Origin: an uncultured Nitrospiraceae bacterium | GTDB taxonomy: Bacteria; Nitrospirota; Thermodesulfovibrionia; Thermodesulfovibrionales; Dissulfurispiraceae | Direction: 5' to 3' | NCBI GenBank assembly: GCA_903822005.1 | Contig: CAIJNL010000016.1 | Span: 61,184-125,183, forward strand | Length of the DNA: 64,000 bases | Part shown: piece after piece, positions 39,162-48,956 of the stretch | Position numbering within the stretch: position 1 is the stretch's first letter | Layout of the letters: each line of letters begins with the position of its first letter | The notes under the pieces: generated by a model | The model's database searches: none | Told to the model about the DNA's origin: nothing | The model's input: only the letters and a program-made list of their open reading frames with translations | Program-made: the position numbers and the translations under genes

Positions 39162-39339
39162 AACGTGTTAATAATAAAGGATTAGCGGGCTGTTTGTCTA
39201 TTCAGTTAACGGCGCTCCCAAATAGCGGTCAGGCCAACCGAAACGGACTCCAATGGTGTTATATTTTGAAGTAATCCCATGTAAAATATGAACAGTTTGA
39301 TGTAGGCAGGGATTCTGCGGCCGGAAGAAGAAACAGCGG

Positions 39340-39738
39340 ATGTTAAGGATAAAAAGAAAAATAGTCGAAAGCATTATTGCTCATGCGCTGAGGGAAATGC
39401 CCATGGAGGCGTGTGGTTATCTGGCCGGCACAGGAGGGATTGTTACCCTGTGCCAGAAGATGACGAATGTTGATGCTTCCGCGGAGCATTTCTCATTCGA
39501 TGCGCAGGAGCAGTTTGACTTTCTGAAGGCCGTCCGCGCGAGAGGGCTCAAGATACTGGCCGTCTATCACTCGCACCCAGCCGCACCGGCAAGTCCGTCC
39601 ATGGAAGATATCATACTTGCGAATGACCCTGATCTTTATCATGTGATAGTGTCACTTGCCGGAGACAGACCCGTTGTCAGGTCATACAGGATAGAAAACG
39701 GGGCGGCTGAAGAAATCGGTCTTGAGATAACGGAATAG
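39340..39738 (+). CDS. JAB/MPN (M67) metallopeptidase-family protein
   Basis: 132 aa; EACGYLAG and JAMM motif HSHPAAPASPSMED. Confidence 0.9.
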   Translation: MLRIKRKIVESIIAHALREMPMEACGYLAGTGGIVTLCQKMTNVDASAEHFSFDAQEQFDFLKAVRARGLKILAVYHSHPAAPASPSMEDIILANDPDLYHVIVSLAGDRPVVRSYRIENGAAEEIGLEITE

Positions 39739-39847
39739 GCAATAATTCAGCAGGGAAAGATCCCGGGGCGTCCAGGCTTGTCAGACAGAGAATGAATACT
39801 ATCAATTGCACTATCGTCACGGTTTTGCCTTATAATATGTATTAGTT

Positions 39848-41497
39848 ATGCTTACTCAATCCGAAAGAAATTTATCAGCCGGGAAGGTAATTGAGTATCT
39901 CTTGCGGGCCCGCAAGGCCGTGCGCCTCTATCCCGATCGCAGCCCTGTTACGGAAAAGGCCGTCGATGATCTCTACCAGGGAATAATGCGGCTTCTATCG
40001 GTCCAGGACAGGATTGCATTCGAGATCAGGCAGGACTCTATTCTGTTCGAAATAGAAGAAATATTCAGATCTGACTCGGCCGAAAACGATATGGCGCATT
40101 TTCTTTTTAGGGACGGACTGAGGGAGATATCTTTCAGGAAAGGCCTTACAATTGACGAGGTGCTTGGCCTTGTTCATGTCCTGTCAATCGATTTTGTGAG
40201 CGAGTTTGCCGTAGAGGACGTTGTAACGAGGATATGGGAAAAGAATTTCAGTCATATACGCTGCATTATTTACGAACCCGGCCTCTTTGACCCGATAGAA
40301 TCGAGGGACTCGCTCCAGTCCTTCCCGCTCGATGCCGCAGGACTTTCCGACGAACTCAAAAGGGTCTACCGTAACGCGGTTGCGAGGCGTGATGAAATAT
40401 GCACGCTGACTGATACGATCGAATTCACCGATGAGGAATTGCTTTCCCTGAGAAGGGACGTGGACAACAACCGTATTGACCGCACCGGTAAAGTGCTTGC
40501 AATCGCCCTGGAGCTGTTGCTTCTGGCGAAGACCGAAGATTTCGGCCCTCTTGAGGCAGGTATGAAACAGGCGGTAGAATACGCTCTCGCCAGGAGGAAG
40601 CTGGATGTACTGGCAGATTTCTTCATCAGGGTAAAGGCCGCGTATATGGATGGCACAAGGGATTCGGATTTCAGTCGCAGTCTGCAGCATATTTTTTCGT
40701 TTTTCAGCTCCGAAAAATTTCTTATAAAAGTCGGGTCTGCCCTGGACGAAGGCGTGAGGCTGGACGAAGACACCTTCGAAAAATTCACGCGGCTGCTCGA
40801 TGGCAGCTCGGTGCCCGGACTGATAAGACTGCTTGGTTATCTGGACACAATAGCCGCGAGAAAAACGGTAATGAACCTGCTTGCGGCCATAGGCAGCGCT
40901 GATTTGCCGGCCCTCACAGCGGCCCTCCATGACGGAAGATGGTATGTTGTAAGGAACATTGTGATAGTTCTAAGGCGCATTGGTGACAGACAGGCAAAAA
41001 AACATCTGCTCAGTATTCTCGATCACAAAGACGGAAGGGTGCGCAGGGAGGCCATCAAGGCGATGGCCCAGCTTGGAGGGAATGAGGCGTTTGACCTTAT
41101 CAGGAACGCCCTGGACGATCCGGACATTTCGGTCAGGCAATTTGCGCTTGGTTCTCTGTCCAGACTCGAAGCCGTATTGGCAAAGAGACTGCTTCTCGAA
41201 AAGGTGACCGACAGGGCATTCCGGGACAGGGACTATGCCGAAAAACGGGAGTTTTACTGCGCGTTGCTAAGTTATGAAGATGCGGATGTTGTGAGGCTGC
41301 TTGGAAACATGCTGCTTAAGAAGACTTTTTTCAAACGCGCGGCAAATGAGGAAAGCAGGGCTGCCATAGCCCATTGTGCGGGAATGCATAAAAACAGCGC
41401 TTTTTTGCCGTTTCTCCGCATGATAGAGTACAGGGGAAGCGAATTTTTGCAGCATAGCGTAAGCGAGGCCATAAGGAAGATTGAACATGAATACTGA
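39848..41497 (+). CDS. HEAT-repeat domain protein
   Basis: 549 aa; LLSILDHKDGRVRREAIKAMAQLGGNEAFDLIRNALDDPDISVRQFALGSLSRL. Confidence 0.85.
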   Translation: MLTQSERNLSAGKVIEYLLRARKAVRLYPDRSPVTEKAVDDLYQGIMRLLSVQDRIAFEIRQDSILFEIEEIFRSDSAENDMAHFLFRDGLREISFRKGLTIDEVLGLVHVLSIDFVSEFAVEDVVTRIWEKNFSHIRCIIYEPGLFDPIESRDSLQSFPLDAAGLSDELKRVYRNAVARRDEICTLTDTIEFTDEELLSLRRDVDNNRIDRTGKVLAIALELLLLAKTEDFGPLEAGMKQAVEYALARRKLDVLADFFIRVKAAYMDGTRDSDFSRSLQHIFSFFSSEKFLIKVGSALDEGVRLDEDTFEKFTRLLDGSSVPGLIRLLGYLDTIAARKTVMNLLAAIGSADLPALTAALHDGRWYVVRNIVIVLRRIGDRQAKKHLLSILDHKDGRVRREAIKAMAQLGGNEAFDLIRNALDDPDISVRQFALGSLSRLEAVLAKRLLLEKVTDRAFRDRDYAEKREFYCALLSYEDADVVRLLGNMLLKKTFFKRAANEESRAAIAHCAGMHKNSAFLPFLRMIEYRGSEFLQHSVSEAIRKIEHEY

Positions 41498-42491
41498 GCA
41501 TAAGGAAACAGCTCCATCCGGAGGCGATTTCGGGGTCAGGGACCGGGTCATGGGGCTGTATGACAACATAGCTTCCCTGATTGCCGACATGCCGCGAAGG
41601 TTTGCTTCGGGTGAAGATATCAAAATGAAGAGGCTCAGGAGGCTTGTTCAGTATGCGATAGACATGGTCGAGGACGACGAGCCGTTGCTTCTCGGCATGG
41701 CCCTTAACAACAACAGGCACCAGTATGCCGACCGGCACCCGGTAAATGTCTGTATTCTTTCGGTAAAATTGGGTCATCGCCTCGGCCTCTCCAAAAATGA
41801 GCTGGCCGAGCTTGGGCAGGTGGCTCTTTTGTATGATATTTGCCTCCCTTTTGTGCCGGCAGAGGTCCTTGAGAAAAAGGGCGCGTACAGTGATGAGGAT
41901 TGGCGGGCAATGGAGCAGCATACCATCCAGGGTTTCCGTACCCTGTTCGGGCTAAAGAATGTTGATGAGATGCTGATGAGGGCGGCCATTGTCGCTTTCG
42001 AGCACCATCTGCGATATGATCTTTCGGGATATCCCCAGGCCCAGCATTTGCCTTCGCAGGATTTTTACACGAGGATAGTAGCTATCGCGGAATGGTATGA
42101 CGCTCTTGCATCTTCAAGGGCATATGCGGAAGGCGGGCGTTCTCCTGACTATGCCGTCAAGACCCTGCTTGAACAGTCCGGTACTGAACTCGACCCTGTG
42201 CTGGTGAAGGTTTTTGTTTCGATGATGGGGGTATATCCCGTGGGTTCCCTCGTAGTGCTGGACAGCGGAGAGATCGGCATTGTCATGCAGCCCCACGGCG
42301 TACTGATCAAAAGGCCGAGGGTAATCGTTATCTCCGACGAGGTAAAGCCGTTTGTGGCCGATCTGAGCAAAAGGGGCGATGACGGGCAATATCTTCGGAC
42401 AGTAAAGAAGACACTTGACCCTAATGAATACAGGATAGATTATTCCTCATATTTTTTCGGCAGGCCCCGCCGGTACGGAGAAAACAATTAA
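41481..42491 (+). CDS. Degenerate HD-GYP domain protein
   Basis: 336 aa; HD-GYP-like ALLYDICLPFVPAEVLEKKG...EQHTIQGF...HHLRYDLSGYPQ...IVAIAEWYDALASSRAY. Confidence 0.8.
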   Translation: MNMNTEHKETAPSGGDFGVRDRVMGLYDNIASLIADMPRRFASGEDIKMKRLRRLVQYAIDMVEDDEPLLLGMALNNNRHQYADRHPVNVCILSVKLGHRLGLSKNELAELGQVALLYDICLPFVPAEVLEKKGAYSDEDWRAMEQHTIQGFRTLFGLKNVDEMLMRAAIVAFEHHLRYDLSGYPQAQHLPSQDFYTRIVAIAEWYDALASSRAYAEGGRSPDYAVKTLLEQSGTELDPVLVKVFVSMMGVYPVGSLVVLDSGEIGIVMQPHGVLIKRPRVIVISDEVKPFVADLSKRGDDGQYLRTVKKTLDPNEYRIDYSSYFFGRPRRYGENN

Positions 42492-42551
42492 ACCTGCCGT
42501 ATATCCCGTCGCCGGTTGACTCGTAATATGCCACGGCTGTAAACTAATCCG

Positions 42552-43151
42552 ATGGAAAAAAAGATAATAAAGGCCTTTTCAGACAGCGCGGCGGTCAAAG
42601 ATAAATTTGTTAAGTCCCATCTTTCTCTCATCAGCGAAGTATCTGCAATGATAGCCGAGACTTTCAATGAGGGAAATAAGCTTTTTCTTTTTGGCAACGG
42701 GGGCAGCGCCTGTGACGCGTCACATATTGCCGCTGAATTTGTAAACCGTTTCAAGAAGGAAAGGCCCGGGCTTCCGGCCATCGCCCTCAATACAGATATC
42801 GCTGTCCTGACCTCAATAGCCAATGATTACGATTATTCGGACATATTCGCGCGTCAGCTCAAGACGCTGTCGGCTCCCGGAGATCTGGCCCTCGCGATCA
42901 GCACCAGCGGCAATTCCAAGAATATTCTCAAGGCCGTTGATGTGGCCAAAAAGAAGGGCCTCAAGACGATTGCCTTTACCGGCCTTAAGGGGACCAAGTT
43001 TGCCGCCAAGTGCGACTATGCTTTCATAGTGCCCTCCGAGGACACTCCGCGCGTGCAGGAAGTCCATATAACCCTCGGTCATGTGATCTGCCAGATCGTG
43101 GAAGAAATACTTTTTGAATCCCCGAGGGAAGCCGCCTCATCCAGGGGTTGA
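42552..43151 (+). CDS. gmhA: D-sedoheptulose 7-phosphate isomerase (SIS domain)
   Basis: 199 aa; FGNGGSACDASHIAAEFVNRFKKERPGLPAIALNTD; SGNSKNILKAVDVAKKKG. Confidence 0.93.
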   Translation: MEKKIIKAFSDSAAVKDKFVKSHLSLISEVSAMIAETFNEGNKLFLFGNGGSACDASHIAAEFVNRFKKERPGLPAIALNTDIAVLTSIANDYDYSDIFARQLKTLSAPGDLALAISTSGNSKNILKAVDVAKKKGLKTIAFTGLKGTKFAAKCDYAFIVPSEDTPRVQEVHITLGHVICQIVEEILFESPREAASSRG

Positions 43152-43162
43152 GCCCCGGCCTG

Positions 43163-43726
43163 ATGAAGATCCTCGGCATCGATCCGGGAAGCGTCAACTG
43201 CGGTTACGGACTTATCAGCGCAAAAGAGACCTGCACGGCAGGCCGGAACAACGAAGGCGGCAGAAGCATGGGCGGGCCTGTCTGCCTCTCGTCCGGACGC
43301 ATTGTGATGGCGGCATCAAAACCACTTCACGAGAGGCTGAAAGAACTCTTCTCATCCCTGTCTGATGTTATCTCGGAGCTGCGGCCTGATGAAATAGTTA
43401 TTGAGAAGATATTCTTTGCAAAAGGGATAAAGGCCGCCTTCGGTCTTGGCCATACGAGGGGGGTTGTTCTGCTTGCTGCCTCTCTTGCATGCATACCGAT
43501 CCATGAATACAGCGCGCTCGAGGTCAAACAGGCCGTGGTCGGGTACGGACGGGCTGACAAAAGGCAGGTACAGATGATGGTGCGTCAGATACTGAACATA
43601 CAGCATCAGCTTTCGCCTGACGGGGCCGATGCCCTGGCAATAGCGCTCTGCCACATGAACATGCAGGGCCCGTATTCCAGTGTATCCACCGGCATTATAA
43701 GAAGGGGAAGGAGGGCCGCAAGATGA
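43163..43726 (+). CDS. ruvC: Crossover junction endodeoxyribonuclease RuvC
   Basis: MKILGIDPGSVNCGYGLI...EIVIEKIFFAKGIKAAFGLGHTRGVVLLAA...DGADALAIALCHMN. Confidence 0.96.
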   Translation: MKILGIDPGSVNCGYGLISAKETCTAGRNNEGGRSMGGPVCLSSGRIVMAASKPLHERLKELFSSLSDVISELRPDEIVIEKIFFAKGIKAAFGLGHTRGVVLLAASLACIPIHEYSALEVKQAVVGYGRADKRQVQMMVRQILNIQHQLSPDGADALAIALCHMNMQGPYSSVSTGIIRRGRRAAR

Positions 43727-44292
43727 TAGCATCACTCAGGGGCAGGCTGTTGTCAAAGAGGCCGGACCATCTTATCGTTGAGGTCAATGGTGTCGGGTAC
43801 AGCGTCAATGTGCCGGTTTCGACACTCTCTTCGCTTCCCGAAGAATTGTCGGAGGTCTTTCTTTTCACGCATACGCATGTGCGCGAAGACATCCTGCAGC
43901 TCTTCGGCTTCCGTTCCGAAGAGGACAAACGGATATTCATCACGCTCATCGGGGTGTCCGGCATAGGACCGAAGATAGCCCTCAACATATTATCGACCAT
44001 CCCTTCCGAGGTCTTTTACGGTCTTGTCCATTCTGAAGATGTCGAAGCCCTATGCCGTGTGCCGGGACTCGGCAAAAAGACCGCGCAGAGGATCATACTC
44101 GAACTCAGGGAAAAACTGCCTGCGATGAAAGAGAAGAAAGACCTTCTTTATGAGGACACCCTTTCGGCGCTTGTTAATCTTGGTTACAGGAAGAACATCG
44201 CCCAGGATGCCCTGGACAAGGCATATGGCAGCGGCAACAGGGACATTGAGAGTTTGCTTAAAGAGACATTAAAATATCTGACAAAGGAATAA
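43723..44292 (+). CDS. ruvA: Holliday junction branch migration protein RuvA
   Basis: 189 aa; MIASLRGRLLSKRPDHLIVEVNGVGYSVNVP; GVSGIGPKIALNILS; VPGLGKKTAQRIILELREKL. Confidence 0.96.
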   Translation: MIASLRGRLLSKRPDHLIVEVNGVGYSVNVPVSTLSSLPEELSEVFLFTHTHVREDILQLFGFRSEEDKRIFITLIGVSGIGPKIALNILSTIPSEVFYGLVHSEDVEALCRVPGLGKKTAQRIILELREKLPAMKEKKDLLYEDTLSALVNLGYRKNIAQDALDKAYGSGNRDIESLLKETLKYLTKE

Positions 44293-44310
44293 ACAGGCGG
44301 ATATTTATTT

Positions 44311-45333
44311 ATGAAGATAGAAGACGGATCAATAGGGCCGATTTCACCCGAGATCACACCTGAAGAGGTAATGTTCGAGGTCAATCTCAGGCCGAGGAGG
44401 CTCGATGAATTTATCGGGCAGCCGAAGATAAAGGAAAACCTGAAGGTATTTATCGACGCGGCCCTCATGAGAAAAGAGCCGCTCGATCATGTGCTTTTTT
44501 TCGGGCCTCCCGGACTCGGGAAAACGACGCTGGCCACGATCATTGCCAATGAACTCAAGGTGAATATAAAGACCACTTCAGGCCCGGTGCTCGAAAGGCC
44601 GGGAGACCTTGCGGCCATACTCACCAACCTGTCCGACCGCGATATTCTCTTTGTTGACGAGATACACCGCATGTCAAGAGTGGTGGAGGAAGTGCTTTAT
44701 CCGGCGATGGAGGACTACAGTCTCGATATCATTATAGGCCAGGGGCCGAACGCGCGGACTCTGAAGCTCAACCTGCCGCGCTTTACCCTGGTTGGAGCAA
44801 CAACCCGCACCGGGCTCCTTACTTCGCCTCTAAGGGACCGCTTTGGTGTGATCAGCCGGCTCGAATTTTATAACGGCCCGGACCTTATGGAGATCGCATG
44901 CAGATCGGCACGGCTGCTCGGCACAGAGATGCATGATGATGCTGCGGAGGAAATTGCGCGAAGGTCGCGCGGCACGCCCAGGATCGCGAACAGGATATTG
45001 AAGCGCATAAGAGACTTTGCGCAGGTGCGGGGGGACGGCACAATCGATATGAAGATAACCCGTGAGGCCCTCGAAGCACTGGATATAGACAAACTCGGGC
45101 TCGACGATGTGGACAGACAGCTGATCACTGTGATCATCGAGAAGTTCGGCGGGGGGCCCGCCGGGATAGAGGCGATTGCCGCAACGCTGAGAGAAGACAG
45201 AGAGACCATTGAAGATGTTTATGAGCCCTATCTTCTCCAGGAAGGCCTGATTGAGCGGACTGCGCGGGGCAGGCTTGCCACAAGGCGCGCGTATGAGCAC
45301 CTCGGCAAGGCAGCGCCAAAAGGGCTCTTTTAA
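44311..45333 (+). CDS. ruvB: Holliday junction branch migration helicase RuvB
   Basis: 340 aa; [51 protein letters not shown]. Confidence 0.97.
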   Translation: MKIEDGSIGPISPEITPEEVMFEVNLRPRRLDEFIGQPKIKENLKVFIDAALMRKEPLDHVLFFGPPGLGKTTLATIIANELKVNIKTTSGPVLERPGDLAAILTNLSDRDILFVDEIHRMSRVVEEVLYPAMEDYSLDIIIGQGPNARTLKLNLPRFTLVGATTRTGLLTSPLRDRFGVISRLEFYNGPDLMEIACRSARLLGTEMHDDAAEEIARRSRGTPRIANRILKRIRDFAQVRGDGTIDMKITREALEALDIDKLGLDDVDRQLITVIIEKFGGGPAGIEAIAATLREDRETIEDVYEPYLLQEGLIERTARGRLATRRAYEHLGKAAPKGLF

Positions 45334-45344
45334 GGCGCTAAAGC

Positions 45345-45899
45345 ATGAAAATGGTGATGCACATCTGCTGCTCCAACTGTGCCGTCTATCCTGTGCAGAC
45401 TCTTCTCGGACGTGGTGTCGATATCGTTGGCCTCTGGTACAATCCGAACATCCATCCATACACCGAATATCAGAACAGACTCGGGGCAGTGCACAGGCTT
45501 CATGAACTTTGGGGCCTCGAAATGGAATATACAGATTATTATGGACTTACCGGGTTCCTGCGGAATGTTGTCAACAACGAGGGAAAACGCTGCGAATACT
45601 GTTATTCCGTGAGGCTTGAAGCAGCAGCTGTTAAGGCAAAAGAGCTTAAGGCCGATGCCTTTACCACGTCGCTCCTTGTGAGCCCATATCAGGATTTTGG
45701 TATCATAAAAGAGATGGGTCAGCGCATGCAGGAAAAGCATTCTGTTGAATTTCACTTTGAGGATTTCAGGAACGGCTTTAATGAAGGCCGAAGGATATCC
45801 GGGGAACTCGGTCTTTACAGGCAGAAATACTGCGGGTGCATTTATTCGGAGATGGAGAGGTTCAACGGCCGAATGCAGAAGAAAGAAATGAAAAGCTGA
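45345..45899 (+). CDS. queH: Epoxyqueuosine reductase QueH (DUF208)
   Basis: 184 aa; MHICCSNCAVYPVQTLLGRGVDIVGLWYNPNIHPYTEYQNRL; EGKRCEYCYSVRLE; QKYCGCIYSE. Confidence 0.92.
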   Translation: MKMVMHICCSNCAVYPVQTLLGRGVDIVGLWYNPNIHPYTEYQNRLGAVHRLHELWGLEMEYTDYYGLTGFLRNVVNNEGKRCEYCYSVRLEAAAVKAKELKADAFTTSLLVSPYQDFGIIKEMGQRMQEKHSVEFHFEDFRNGFNEGRRISGELGLYRQKYCGCIYSEMERFNGRMQKKEMKS

Positions 45900-45937
45900 A
45901 GATGGTGCAGTTCGGAAAGCTGATTGGGAGGAAGTGA

Positions 45938-46990
45938 GTGAATATAAAGTGGCATCGGGAAGCCGGAAACCGGAATAAAAGGTCGCGGATTGTCTTGTTA
46001 TTGTCCCTGCTTGGTGTACTGGCATCCGGGTTTTGTTTTATAACTCATGCAAATGCCGAAATGAAAATGCGGATACTGCTCCTGGACAACAAGGATTTCA
46101 AGGTCCCGCAGAAAAATGATAAATTCACGCGTCTCGGCGACAACTCCGGGGACGTGCTGATGGGCGGGGTGAAGTATTCCGGCAGTGTAGAGGTATGGAA
46201 GGGAGAGAAGTCCCTTTACATTATCAACGAAGTTCCGATAGAAGAGTACATAAAGGGAGTCGTATCTGCCGAGGTGCGGGAAAACTGGGACATGGAGGCG
46301 CTAAAGGCCCAGGCTGTAGTGGCAAGGACATACGCGATATATCAGAAAGAGCATGCCGGCAAGGACCTTCCCTATGATCTTACTTCAACTGTTTTGAGCC
46401 AGGTATACAAGGGCGCAAATCTTTCGCCCCTGATAGCAAAGGCGGTAGATGCAACCAGGAGCGAGATACTGACCTGGCAGGGAAAGCCTATCGTCGCGTT
46501 TTACCACTCGACCAGCGGCGGCATGACTGAGGATGCAGGCGAAGTCTTTAGTGAAAGCCTCCCCTATCTGAAACCGGTCAAGACCGATTGCGAACTCTCA
46601 CCATACTACATGTGGGAAAAGGTCATACCCCTCGCCGAACTCGAAAAAGTGCTGGGCATCAAGGGGATCGCCGATATAAAGATCGATGCATACACGGTTT
46701 CCGGACGGGTAAAGGAGTTCAGGGTGCTTGTCGAAAAGGCCCTTGACCCTGTTATCGTGCCGGCAATAGAACTGAGGAAAAAGCTTGGCTGGGACCGCCT
46801 TCCCAGTACCCTGATAACGGCACTATCCAGAAATGACGGTTCCTTTGTTTTTGAGGGCAGGGGGTATGGGCATGGCGTGGGCATGTGTCAGTGGAGCGCA
46901 CTGCAGATGGCGAGAGATGGAAAGACCTATCGGGAGATACTCCAATATTTCTACCCCGGGACAGCTCTCCTGAAATATGAAGACCGCTGA
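45938..46990 (+). CDS. SpoIID/LytB domain protein
   Basis: 350 aa; INEVPIEEYIKGVVSAEVRENWDMEALKAQAVVARTYA; GRGYGHGVGMCQWSALQMA. Confidence 0.93.
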   Translation: MNIKWHREAGNRNKRSRIVLLLSLLGVLASGFCFITHANAEMKMRILLLDNKDFKVPQKNDKFTRLGDNSGDVLMGGVKYSGSVEVWKGEKSLYIINEVPIEEYIKGVVSAEVRENWDMEALKAQAVVARTYAIYQKEHAGKDLPYDLTSTVLSQVYKGANLSPLIAKAVDATRSEILTWQGKPIVAFYHSTSGGMTEDAGEVFSESLPYLKPVKTDCELSPYYMWEKVIPLAELEKVLGIKGIADIKIDAYTVSGRVKEFRVLVEKALDPVIVPAIELRKKLGWDRLPSTLITALSRNDGSFVFEGRGYGHGVGMCQWSALQMARDGKTYREILQYFYPGTALLKYEDR

Positions 46991-48023
46991 ATTCGACTTC
47001 GATCTTCCCCCTGAACTCATAGCTTTAAGGCCTGCTCTGCAAAGGGACGGATCACGTCTGCTTGTCCTCAACAGGGACGGCAGTATTGAGCATAAGTCCT
47101 TCAGCGCCATAACGGACTATCTCCGGAAGGGCGATATGCTCGTTCTCAATGATACCAAAGTCCTTCCCGTGCGGCTTATCGGCACAAAAACGACCGGCGG
47201 CAAGGCGGATATAATCCTTGTAAGAGAGGGTACAAAAGGAGTATGGGACGTCCTATGCAAGGGCAGATACGAGGGGCTGGTACATTTCAGGGGTGGGGTT
47301 ACCGCTGAATTGTCCCGCGGTCACTCAGGTTTGTCTGAAGGAAACAATAGTCAGCTCATCTTTATCGGACCGGATTCTTCTGATATCCATGGAATTCTCG
47401 GGCGCTGCGGAGCGATGCCGCTGCCTCCATATATAAAGAGGATGCCCGATGAGGATGACAGACAGCGGTATCAGACAGTGTATGCCGACAAGCCGGGGTC
47501 GATAGCCGCGCCGACCGCCGGTCTCCATTTCACTCCGGAACTGCTCGATATAATTGCGTCCAGGGGGGTACTCATAAGAAAGATCACCCTCCATGTCGGC
47601 CCAGGCACTTTCATGCCCATAAAGGCAGCGGAGATTTGCGACCACGAAATGCAGTCGGAATATTTTGAAGTCGAAGAGCGGCTTCCTGGCGAGATACAGG
47701 CGGTCAAGGCGGCGGGAAAGAGGGTCGTTACTGTAGGCACTACAGCCACGAGGGCGCTCGAGGGATTGCTCGGAGGAAATTATAGTCCGGATGAGAGCCG
47801 GGATAAGGGGCATTTCAGAGGGCACACAGGCATTTTTATCTGTCCGGGGCACAAGTTTATAGCAGCCGACGGGCTGCTCACTAATTTTCACCTGCCGCGT
47901 TCTACCCCCTTGATGCTCGCGTCCGCTTTCTGCGGTCTTGAAAAATTAATGTCCGCATATCGTGCGGCCATAGCCAGGGGTTATAGATTTTTCTCATACG
48001 GTGATGCTATGCTCATTTTATGA
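46977..48023 (+). CDS. queA: tRNA preQ1(34) S-adenosylmethionine ribosyltransferase-isomerase QueA
   Basis: 348 aa; FDFDLPPELIALRPALQRDGSRLLVLNRD; LVLNDTKVLPVRL; GSIAAPTAGLHFTPELL; TNFHLPRSTPLMLASAF. Confidence 0.97.
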   Translation: MKTAEFDFDLPPELIALRPALQRDGSRLLVLNRDGSIEHKSFSAITDYLRKGDMLVLNDTKVLPVRLIGTKTTGGKADIILVREGTKGVWDVLCKGRYEGLVHFRGGVTAELSRGHSGLSEGNNSQLIFIGPDSSDIHGILGRCGAMPLPPYIKRMPDEDDRQRYQTVYADKPGSIAAPTAGLHFTPELLDIIASRGVLIRKITLHVGPGTFMPIKAAEICDHEMQSEYFEVEERLPGEIQAVKAAGKRVVTVGTTATRALEGLLGGNYSPDESRDKGHFRGHTGIFICPGHKFIAADGLLTNFHLPRSTPLMLASAFCGLEKLMSAYRAAIARGYRFFSYGDAMLIL

Positions 48024-48895
48024 TTAAAAAAGTGACCGAAAGGTCCTCTGCTTTTGTTGTTGTCAGCAGAAAGACGCTGATCAGCGGTATGGCCGGGATA
48101 GCGGTCCTCAGTTTTGCGTTCGGCTATTTCCTCGGTTATGGCGGGCCTTCTTCGGAAAAGATGGTGCGTAATGTACAGGCCGACAACAAGGTAGTAGTAT
48201 CAGAAGAAAAGACAGTACTGGACTCGTCCGGGAAACCTACCATCGTTATGCCGCCTTCGACTCCCGATGCTATTCCGAAAGAACCTTTGACGAGGCCGGC
48301 TGAACAGAACAAAGCAGCAGCCAAACCCGAAGAATCCCAGAAAAAAACCGAGGCGGCTGTCCCTGCAAAAGTTGAGTTAAAGGAAGTGAAAAAGGATGTG
48401 CCCGGCAGTCAGAACAAGGTTGAGGCAGCGCCGGCACAAACCACACAGAAGCCTCAGGATAAAATGGCTGACAAGCCGCAGGGCACGAATAAAGGAAGGC
48501 GGACAGACTTCACGCCGCGTCAGGATAAGCAGGCCCCGGCAGCAGAAATAACAAAAGAAAAACCGGAGCAGATCGTGGCTGAACCTCCTCCTGCCAAGCC
48601 AAAGGGAAAAACAAAGGGAAAGGCCAAAGTTCATGCCAAAGAGAAAAAGCACCCCGGCAAATCTTACGCGCTTCAGGTGGGCTCATTCCAGGATGCCAGG
48701 AAGGCCAGGCAGCTTAAAGAGCGGCTTGATGAAAAGGGCTACAAGTCTTATATAATGATCTACTCACCCTCCCGGGGCAAGATATTCTCACGGGTCAGGA
48801 TTGGGTCCTTCGGGTCCAAAGAAGAGGCTGAGGGCATTATCTCTGAGCTTAAGGAAATGGGACTTGAAGGCATCATTGTTCCCGGGCCGAAGTAA
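48020..48895 (+). CDS. SPOR-domain membrane protein
   Basis: N-terminal TM, low-complexity Lys/Pro/Ala linker, C-terminal SPOR SYALQVGSFQDARKARQLKERLDEKGYKSYIM. Confidence 0.88.
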   Translation: MIKKVTERSSAFVVVSRKTLISGMAGIAVLSFAFGYFLGYGGPSSEKMVRNVQADNKVVVSEEKTVLDSSGKPTIVMPPSTPDAIPKEPLTRPAEQNKAAAKPEESQKKTEAAVPAKVELKEVKKDVPGSQNKVEAAPAQTTQKPQDKMADKPQGTNKGRRTDFTPRQDKQAPAAEITKEKPEQIVAEPPPAKPKGKTKGKAKVHAKEKKHPGKSYALQVGSFQDARKARQLKERLDEKGYKSYIMIYSPSRGKIFSRVRIGSFGSKEEAEGIISELKEMGLEGIIVPGPK

Positions 48896-48956
48896 GACCG
48901 GGATATCCAACATCAAATAAAGAACGATTGCGGAGGCGTTTACGAAGACTATAGAG

